Below are positions 55,827 through 64,000 of a stretch of DNA of 64,000 nt, piece after piece. The stretch lies in assembly GCA_001630475.1 (NCBI GenBank), contig KV419418.1, positions 215,558 through 279,557 on the forward strand. The letters are read 5' to 3'. The number at the start of each line of letters is the position of its first letter. Position 1 is the stretch's first letter. The DNA comes from Sistotremastrum niveocremeum HHB9708. Its lineage: Eukaryota > Basidiomycota > Agaricomycetes > Sistotremastrales > Sistotremastraceae. Below the pieces are notes generated by a model. It searched no databases, was not told the origin of the DNA, and saw only the letters and a list, made by a program, of their open reading frames with translations. Position numbers and translations under genes: made by a program.

Positions 55827-58305
55827 TCAAGTGACGCGCCTCTTCTTCACAGGAGTCCCATCAAACCCCTCCGCACTCTTCTCTTCAAACAAAGCTCCCC
55901 GAGGCCTCTTCGTATTCCCCGGAGTCCTCGGATCAAAGCCCCTCGGCACCTTCGTAAACGCATTCTCAATAACAGGCGACGACCCAACCATCCCCAACAC
56001 ATTCTCCACATCAGCATTACCATGAACGTCTCCTTCATTGTCTAATTCCATTTCCTTGGAGGTGCGACGTGTAGGTGCTGGAAGAGATCCATCGAGTGTT
56101 TCGGCGCTTGTGTCGCGTGAGTCGGAGAGGGGGCGGGTTTGGCGGTTCGGTGTTCTGAAGGAGAGGAGAGGGGTGGTCGTTGCTGTTGAGATGACGGAGT
56201 GGGAGAGGGATAGAGGAGGTGTAGGCGAGAGAGGGAGAGTAGGGAGTGACGATTCGGCGTCGTCGGGGCTGGGACCGGACTCGATCAGGGTGCGAGAGAC
56301 TGCACGATAGGCTTCCTGGAGCAGACCGAAGTGTCGACTGTGGATTGTTAGTCGAGAGCACGCCGAGATAGCAAAACATGACTCACCCCACATTCTTGGT
56401 ATAGATTCTGACCTGAATTTCTCCGAATCGCTTCGGAAGAACATGAGTGACCAATTCCGTCTTCGCCAACAGCGCTTCTGCAAGATCATCAGCTCCATCT
56501 CCGTATTTTCCGAAGAATACGTACCATGAGCATTCCTCTTCGAATAAAACCTAACATTTTGAATAGGATTATTGCTCCCTCTACCCCAATGCAAGGGGCC
56601 ATGATGAATAAGAATATCCTCCACCTTCAACGCCTCATCTTCATGAGTATGTACATCATCATCCTCCTTATTGCACGTTGCATCAAGAGCTTGATACTGC
56701 TGAAATATCTTCTCGGCCGTCAATTCTTTCTCCCAACGCTTCCCAGCGGCCCAGGGGATGTAGACTTGGTCGACTTCGGCGTAGAATTGACGTTTGCGGA
56801 CGCGACGGATTATATCCCGGGATTTGGCCAATTCCTGTGATACAAATGGATTACTTCAGCGAAGGATTTCAACCGTGTCACTTACTGGAGCGGTGGAACG
56901 CTCGATTTCAAGGATAATGTCATCCGTGAGATATTGATATCGTTCTGGGTTATCGATGCGGCTAGCAATATCCAGATATTCATCCGCCGCCAGCAGCGCG
57001 TCGATGTACATCAAATCGATCGCTTTCGCTGGAAAGTGGCCGATCAGCTAATATCTCACTAAAATGTAAATTCGACTCACCAACACGATGGTTGTAAATT
57101 TTCCTGTGTAGGGCAAATCTGGAGCCGAACATTTCAAGGACGGTGGTGGTGTCCTTATAGTTGTAGCAGATCTGATTATCGACTACGCGCGCCGAACCTA
57201 TCAACCTTCCAGAAGATCGGAGATCAGGGTCTGGGATCCTATTGAAAGGAGGTGGGAACTTGCCTGATAGGGTTCGGATTCTCGCCAATTCCAACTGCTT
57301 TGGAGTCTCGGGCGATATAGTCAAATCTGCAGGCATTACGTCATCGGCATGAGAAACAATGTACTGGTACTCACTTGTCTACATCGATGCCGTTCCTTTG
57401 GTTGGCAACAATTTCAAACAGAAAAGGCTTCTCGTCTCTGTGCGACGTTGAGTGTAGTTCACGTTACAAGCGAAGTCACGAACCGCCCTCGGGAGTACTT
57501 CAGTTCCCCTTTTATGAGGTCCTTGATGAAGTTGATATCGTCTTGCGCAATATCGATGTTGTTATCCTTGACAAGAAAGTCGAACATCATGAGAGATGCA
57601 TCCTCGTGCACCCATTTGATATCCGGCCTAAAGAAGGTAGGGGAATGAGGGAAGTGCCCTGATAAACGTAAAGGTTCTCACCGTGCAGTAGGAATGAAAG
57701 CGGTATCCCACAGATGGGAGAAGGGTCCGTGCCCTAGATCGTGGAGCAGTCCAGCGACGGTGACGCATTTGACATCTCTGTCCGTTATTTGGAGTGAGGG
57801 CTGATGATGTCGTAGGTGCTCGACTAGCTGTTTAGCGAGATGCGCGACGCCTATATGATACACGCGACAAAGGATGGTGATTGTCAGTAAGACAAAGGAA
57901 CGTGCGTGACCGCGCATATGCGACGTACCAATGGAATGCTCAAATCGATTGTGTGTAGCTCCGGGAAAGACAAAGTATGCAGTCCCTAATTGCTTCAAGT
58001 AGCGAAGCCTTTGGAACTGGGGACTGTAGAGCGAGCATTCAACGTCGTCCGACGCGTCTTTGAAAGACGGCCAACGCGAGTGCTGGACGGAAGACTTGCA
58101 ATCCAACGTACGTGTCAATAAACTCCTTCATATACGAGGTTATGCCGACTGCAATATTGATAAGTACTCGTCCAAGAACGCGCTAGATGACCTTACTATA
58201 TCCATGCACCGGATCCAGGATGCGAGGTGAAGGGAGAATGTCATTTTCGTCGGAGTAGTCGTCAGCATGAAATGGAGTGATGTCGGCGGCAGACTCTAAG
58301 GCCAT
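55827..58305 (-). CDS. SAMHD1-like HD-domain phosphohydrolase
   Basis: 619 aa from exons 58197-58305, 58112-58148, 57929-58023, 57682-57850, 57484-57627, 57375-57437, 57264-57326, 57081-57205, 56886-57028, 56525-56834, 56387-56477 and 55827-56337 (minus strand). It starts with ILDPVHGY and has [20 protein letters not shown], the metal-binding HNRFEHS and [24 protein letters not shown], and [19 protein letters not shown], the last supplying the metal Asp. [20 protein letters not shown] and LAADEYL follow. This is the dNTP triphosphohydrolase (SAMHD1/dGTPase) fold that lowers dNTP pools. There is no N-terminal SAM domain. The last 170 residues are disordered (Ser/Thr/Pro, then basic [10 protein letters not shown]...PVKKRRVT) and end in a possible nuclear localisation signal. 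Intron 57206-57263 has a GC donor. Confidence 0.9.
57206..57263 (-). other. GC-AG intron of the SAMHD1-like gene
   Basis: Donor AG|GCAAGT matches the known GC-AG consensus, with acceptor CTGGAAG and a CTGAT branch-like site between. Length is 58 nt. It joins ENPNPIR to [11 protein letters not shown] in frame, and retention gives a stop. Confidence 0.65.
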
Positions 58306-58669
58306 GATTTGAGAGAGATGATGATGGTCGAGAGAAAGGAGAGGGGGTGGTTGCACCCACTGATTCTTGCTAGTCCCCGTCCATGGCCTCGCTTAAGCAG
58401 ATTTTGAAGCTCCGACAAGCAGAAAGGAGGTCAGGAACACGCTCTTTTAGGAAGAGGAGTTTCTATAAAGAGTAAAATCCGAATTCTGTTCAGTCGCATC
58501 GAGGGGACAGGTATTTTCCGCACTCACCAAAGTCAAATTTTCATTTCGATTTTTCTGATCATTCGACGAGGCGGACGTATCGGCGGACTCACCCGTTTCC
58601 GCATCCGCTGCCGTTCCGCGGCAACGTCTGGCTGACTCTTCTCCGTCATCGCTCACAAAATTCTCCAAA
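58306..58669. promoter_or_regulatory. Divergent promoter region
   Basis: 364 bp between the starts of the SAMHD1-like gene (minus) and RQC1 (plus). No TATA box is seen. Confidence 0.45.
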
Positions 58670-61339
58670 ATGCCTCCTAGAGCCAACAAACGTCAGCAAC
58701 GAGAATTAGATGAGATCGCGGCGTTAGCGACAACATCCGGACATGAATCAAGCGAAGAAGAGATACCGACAGCCAAAAGCCGACCAGCATTTGCCGCTGT
58801 ATGTCATTATTGCACTGACGCGAACACTCATAGATGCTGATCGGCACGGTTTAGTTACTAGACGACGACGCTGCAGCAGAGGAGGAAGAGGAAGAGGAGC
58901 CGGCTGTACAGGCTGCATTAAAGTCGAAGAAGCCGAAGAAGAAGAAGAAAGCTCAACCTACGGCGTCCTCGGGCGTGTCACAGGACCAAATTCAATCAAC
59001 ACCTCTGAAGGCTAGTACCTCAGGAGAGGGCAGCCCAGGACCATCTAAACCTAAGCCACCGAAATCGAAAGCGGCAAAGAAGGCAAAGAAGGACGATCTC
59101 GAGAAAGCTTTGGAGGAGCTGAGCATAAAGTGAGTACTGGAGTCAAATGTTCACAGCACCCCGATGACGTGGTCGAACAGGTATCCTACGCTACAAGATC
59201 GCCCATCGACATCGAATGCAGAAGCTTCAGGATCGAGATCTAGCCTTAGGTGAATTATTCGATCAATATACGGCACAATACATGCTGAAGCTCTATTCTA
59301 GCAAATTACTCGCAGTATCACTGAATTACCTCGATGCTGACGCTGAGCTGCGTCGGTTCTTTGGTGCCAAAGTCGTACGTACACATCCTCCAAATTCTTG
59401 TCCGATTTTCACACTGACCGCTTGTTAGGTCAAATCAGCCGAACCGAAATCCTCGTCCTCGCACAAACGCACCGGCAACATTCGCTCACAACTTACAAAA
59501 TTCAAGCCTGCATGGGCTCCTCCTCAAATGCGCGACGGTTTATCACTACACGAGCTAGACGAAGAAGTTCCGAACGTCGCAGAATTGGACGGAAGTGAGA
59601 GGTGGTGGAGCATCGAGCCGAGCAAGAAATATAAGAGCTTGACGAAGTTCTTTATACAGACCGTCCAGAGCGGTGGTGAGTTCCTTTTCCATTTTCACTT
59701 TATCCGGTGATATGAACTCAAAATGAATCATCCCAGATCCCAATGGATTCTATACTCTCTTGCAGAGACACCCATACCATGCGGATACATTACTTCAGAT
59801 GTCCGAGGTATTCAGTCATCGAGAAGGTTCATTTACTCATGTTTCACTGTTCCGTCCCTCACCCGAGCCTAGAATACACCCAAGCAGCAGATGTCATCGA
59901 ACGGGCCCTATTCGCTTACGAAAGGGCGTTCGTAGGTTCCTTCAACTTCACATCTGGAGTGCATCGCCTCGATTTCGACATTGTCGACAACCGACCTTTC
60001 TTCCTCGGTGTTCATCGCTACATCATGTTCGTCTTGAATGATTCCCTCTTCCTTTCCACGACTGACTGATGCACTATTCCAGCGATCTCCAGCGTAGAGG
60101 CTGTCACCGAACAGCTTTCGAATACAGCCGCCTTCTCTTAGGTCTGGACCCGCACACCGATCCCCATGGATCGTTGTTCTATCTGGATTACCTGGCTATC
60201 AAAACGAATATGAGTGGTTGGTTCTTGGAAGTGTACGATCATTTTGAAAAGAAGGGGAAAGAGCAAGGAAATCAAGTGGATGTGACGAGGTGGAGACCGG
60301 ATTTGTTGCCAGGTTGGGCATATTCGAGGGCACTGGCTATTCGGGCGGAGGAGAAAGATGATGTGAGTGAAAATCATTGTTTGCTTGATCGCAAGCTGAC
60401 CTCTTATTCCAGGACCACACGAAGAGTGATGCTGCACTCGTCGAAGCTATCGTCGCATTCCCATCTGTTGTGTCTGTCTTGGCAGCAAAGGCAGATATCC
60501 CACTTCCCTCCAACATCTCAGCACATCCTGCCATGCGCGTCACAACCGATTACAAGTAAGCTTTCCCTTTACGATCTATATAATCACCTGACTGTACTCC
60601 TTTAGCGATGCCGGAGATGCCTCAAAATCCGCCGTAGCCCTCCTTTCTCACCTCTACGCGATCCGTTCGTCCCCACTCTGGAAAATCCCCGAAACAGCAG
60701 CCTGGTTCCGATCCGTCCTCCCTACCGCCCTACCCCTCCTCCCAGATTCACCGTACTCAACATCCCACCCCACGCGCTCCAAATTTCTCCAATTGATCTC
60801 GTCACCCATGTCTAACCTCTCCTTCGCCCTCTGGCGACACGTTATCGTTCAAACGAACCCTAATTACAGGCGATTGATCGCCTTCGTTCCTCCGGAGATT
60901 CAAGTCCAGAGAAGTTACTCGTGTGATCCACTTCCACCGCCGACGATGGTGTCGGCTTATAATAGAGCTTACTTCGAGGGTGTGGAGGAGGTTGGAGGAG
61001 GAGAGGGGGGTGGGATTGGAGCTACTGGGTTTCCAAGGGAGATCATGGTTCGTTCTCAAACTCTTCTGAGACTGATGAGCGCATACTGATGTCAGCATAC
61101 AGGAGTTGATTGAGAGATTGTTTCCTGGTGGTGCGGCAGGATTCGAAAGGATGAGAGTCAACGATGCGGAGGCTGCCCAAGATATCCTACTTCAGATCGC
61201 CTTGAACGCGCAGGAGGGCGCTGCGCCTCAGGGAGGTGCCGCTGCAGGTGCTGGTCCTGTTGGTGGAGACGAGCATGATCCTGAGACTGGCGGTGGAGGA
61301 CTCAGAATGCCGGGCGGATTTGGGGAAGAGGAGGACTGA
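58670..61339 (+). CDS. RQC1: Rqc1/TCF25 ribosome quality control protein
   Basis: 712 aa from exons 58670-58798, 58855-59129, 59181-59249, 59302-59374, 59429-59675, 59737-59826, 59873-60026, 60083-60362, 60413-60555, 60606-61047 and 61103-61339. It starts MPPRANKRQQRELDEIAAL, the usual Rqc1 start, then acidic and Lys-rich tracts (KKPKKKKK). The core has LLAVSLNYLDADAELRRFFG, SLTKFFIQTVQSGDPNGFY, LLQRHPYHADTLLQMSEVF, ERALFAYERAF, DLQRRGCHRTAFEYSRLLL and LDPHTDPHGSLFYLDYLA, all hallmarks of TCF25/Rqc1. In the ribosome quality control complex it works with the Ltn1 ubiquitin ligase on stalled 60S-nascent chains. The C-terminus is Gly/Glu-rich and ends GGFGEEED. Confidence 0.92.
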
Positions 61340-61555
61340 GCGCTCATGAGCGCAAATCTTATATCAGTTTTCGTGGCATTGTATATCAATAAATGTATCG
61401 CTATCCTGACAGGAAAAGTAATCGAACATGTACGAATTTCGACCTAACGAAAAGACAATATTCGATACATTCGAGACAATATTCGTCTTCGGCCGAAGCA
61501 CGTGATTTGCTAGGCAAAAATTTGGACCTTGATCTCGAGAACCGATTTCTTGACC

Positions 61556-63564
61556 ATGGAGGCTCCTTTAGCTTCAGCTGCTGGTCATTCACCTTCTAAT
61601 GATGTCTATCAAAGCCCTCTTGCAAGGTCTGACCGCGATCATGCGCAATCTAATGAGACTGACCTGGGTCGTAGCCGCTACGCTAGCAAGGAAATGGCTC
61701 ATCTATTCTCGTATTCGGTGAGTAGTGGATCATTTGAAGCTTCAATAATGAGAGGGCCTAATGCAAAATAAAGATGAGATCGCACACATGGCGTCGTCTT
61801 TGGCTCAACCTGGCTATCGCAGAGAAAGAGCTCGGATTACCCATCTCAGATGAAGCGATCGAGGAAATGAAGGCCAATTTGGTGCGTCTCCCATCATCTA
61901 TCGTTATCATTAGGATGGTGCTCATACGATCATGATGCAGTACCTGGATGACGAGCAATTCGCCCTGGCGGCGAAGGAAGAGAAGAAGAGAAGGCACGAC
62001 GTTATGGCGCACGTACATACCTTTGGACATATGGCACCGAAAGCAGCAGGCATCATCCAGTTTGTACCCCCATTCTCGCTGTCTGATCAACAACTCATAG
62101 TGCTTTCAGTCTTGGAGCCACATCCTGCTATGTTACAGAGTAAGCCGTCATATATTCCTTGGTCCTATTACTGACCTCCACTCATCATCAGCAATGCGGA
62201 TCTCATCTTTCTTCGAGAAGGCCTCCGACTCCTGCTTGAAAAACTCGCCGTCGTCATCTCCCGTCTATCAGCCTTTGCAGCCCAACACCGCGACCTCCCA
62301 ACCTTAGGCTTCACCCACTTCCAACCCGCACAACCAACGACCGTCGGTAAACGTGCAACGCTCTGGATACAGGTTCGTTCCCTCATCCAATATACGGAAA
62401 GGAGAATGGAGCTGATGCAATGAAGGGTAGGAATTACTCTGGGATCTCAGAAATATGGCGAGGGCGAAGGAAGATATTGGGTTCAGAGGTGTGAAGGGGA
62501 CTACGGGAACTCAAGCTTCTTTCTTAGCGTTGTTTGACGGTGATCATGATAAGGTGTGTTATTGCGAAACTTCGATCAGTGAACATCAGTCTGAAGTACT
62601 TCCGGCCAGGTCGAAGCTCTTGACAAGAGAGTAACGGAGCTGCTGGGCTTCAAGTATGCCTACCCCGTCACGTCGCAAACATACTCGCGCAAGATCGACA
62701 TCGACGTATTAGCCCCTCTTGCTTCATTCGGTGCCACGGCGCACAAGATCGCGACCGATATCCGACTTTTGGCCAATCTCAAAGTATTGCTTCCTTTTGC
62801 TTTTAATTGCGCGTATCTGATCGTATGAGCAGGAAATTGAGGAGCCCTTTGAGAAGGACCAGATTGGAAGCTCTGCTATGGCCTACAAAAGAAACCCGAT
62901 GCGAAGTGAACGTGTCTGCAGTCTATCAAGACATCTCATGGTGCTCCATCAGAATGCTCTCATGACCTCAAGCGTGCAATGGTTTGAGAGAACATTGGAT
63001 GATAGGTATATTCCTGCGTTTCTCACGGTGATCGCAATCTGACAAGCACCAGTGCAAATCGCCGCGTTACACTTCCCGAAGCATTCTTGACTGCAGACAT
63101 CGTGCTCACAACTCTGCAAAACATAACTGAGGGTCTTGTTGTCTATCCTAAAGTCATCGCGAGAAGACTCTCGCAAGAGCTTCCTTTTATGGCTACCGAG
63201 AACGTGATCATGGCCATCGTGAAAGCAGGCGGCGACAGACAAGAAGCTCACGAAAAAATCCGAGTCAGTCTTCTCATCTTTGGCGTATCTGTCATAGCTG
63301 ATGAAAATTTGAAAGGTATATTCTCACCAGGCTGGTCGTGTCGTCAAGGAAGAAGGTGGAGAGAACGACCTGTTTGATCGGATCCGGAACGATTCGTACT
63401 TTGCTCCTATCCTCCCTCAACTTGATAAGCTGTTGGATCCAACTACTTTTGTAGGTAGGGCTCCCGAACAGGTCGATGGATTCTTGAAGGAATGGGTCGA
63501 GCCTGCGTTAGCGCCTTGGAAGGATGCATTGGCAAAATCAAAAGCTGTAGAATTAAATGTGTAA
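61556..63564 (+). CDS. ADE13: Adenylosuccinate lyase
   Basis: 493 aa from exons 61556-61626, 61675-61717, 61774-61881, 61941-62059, 62110-62139, 62192-62372, 62431-62553, 62610-62783, 62833-63005, 63053-63263 and 63316-63564. It has [26 protein letters not shown], the substrate loop [34 protein letters not shown] (catalytic His), [15 protein letters not shown], and the superfamily signature [20 protein letters not shown] with the catalytic Ser. It carries out two purine steps: SAICAR to AICAR and adenylosuccinate to AMP, each releasing fumarate. It is cytosolic and tetrameric by family. It follows RQC1 on the same strand after 216 bp. The 30-nt fifth exon is small but needed to rebuild the substrate loop. 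Confidence 0.95.
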
Positions 63565-63686
63565 GGCATATAGAGTCGCTCAGCCTTAAATTCTGAAGGA
63601 GCAACATTCGTGAAGACATTAGTGGTTCAAGAACTGGACGGCAATTTTTGTGTAATCGTTCCTGTAGGCTGAGCGGACTTAACGGT

Positions 63687-63884
63687 TCAATTCCGATCCT
63701 TCAGAGGGTTCTGATCCGATATCCGATCCGATTCCGTGCTCTCCGAATCGTCCTTCCCGCCGGCGAATTTCACAATCAAATCCCTTGTTAGGCCTAGGGT
63801 CGTTTCCGAGCGCTCACGAGACGAGAACGGTCGAGTGGCATACGCAGGGAAACCCACTTCAACATCAAGCGCGACGTACGCATC
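63687..63884 (-). CDS. Possible 3' exon of a gene entering from the right edge
   Basis: A minus-strand open frame of 65 codons begins after an acceptor (GGTGCAG) and ends at 63687. It reads DAYVALDVEVGFPAYATRPF, LTRDLIVKFAGGKDD and an acidic/polar tail. It is convergent with ADE13, as expected for a real 3' end. No earlier exon is recognisable in the last 115 bp. The family is not recognised. Confidence 0.3.
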   Translation of the reverse strand, partial: DAYVALDVEVGFPAYATRPFSSRERSETTLGLTRDLIVKFAGGKDDSESTESDRISDQNPLKDRN

Positions 63885-64000
63885 CTGCACCCTACACGGT
63901 CATGTCTGTTGTTTCGCAGTGTTACGGCAAGATATAAAAGTGTATTTAGACCCTATATACGCGTTCTATATATACAAATTTAATCTATATTTTATCCTAT

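Noticed and set aside
63684-63694. GGTTCAATTCC resembling a tRNA B box
   Set aside because: No matching A box, anticodon arm or acceptor stem at the right distance.
1-64000. Transposons, CRISPR arrays, bacterial operons or prophage
   Set aside because: No transposase, reverse transcriptase, terminal repeats or repeat-spacer arrays found; the DNA is clearly intron-rich fungal sequence.

Overview
The window is nuclear DNA from a filamentous basidiomycete, most likely an agaricomycete. Coding regions are split by many short introns (mostly 48-65 bp) with GT...AG ends. The protein families (AA9 LPMO, basidiomycete-type F-box proteins, fungal Prp39, Rqc1, Ade13) fit that group. Placement below class level is not possible from the sequence alone. 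All CDS coordinates run from start codon to stop codon including introns; the exon lists are my manual reconstructions, checked for reading-frame phase.

Left third, accessory (1-13.7 kb). Two AA9-family genes (2381-3435 and 10712-11682) with matching exon lengths flank a tandem array of three F-box-like genes (3853-9958). The right AA9 keeps the copper-binding residues. The left one has lost the N-terminal histidine and other active-site residues. A membrane-anchored protein with an (Ala-Leu-Pro)n repeat follows on the minus strand.

Middle (14-30 kb). An Hrp1/Nab4-like RNA-binding protein has its start codon split by an intron. Next come four same-strand, very divergent paralogs (18.5-27.1 kb) that look like basic helix-loop-helix/leucine-zipper proteins and form a lineage-specific cluster. 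An unrecognised coiled-coil plus hydrophobic-segment protein follows at 28.2-29.3 kb.

Right part, mostly housekeeping (30.5-64 kb): a WD-like/inositol polyphosphate 5-phosphatase, a mitochondrial PPR-like protein, a Cys-rich secreted anchored protein, RFC1 (21 exons, with MluI-box-like sites upstream), three tandem PRP39 paralogs (43.0-55.4 kb), a SAMHD1-like HD phosphohydrolase, RQC1/TCF25 and ADE13. The 3' end of another minus-strand gene may reach the right edge.

Main points for a second look: the PRP39 triplication, in which the conserved copy has a GC donor overlapping an out-of-frame GT donor and the middle copy has a broken RS-like tail; the bHLH-like cluster; and the AA9 protein without a histidine brace. 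Several exons are only 6-32 nt long.
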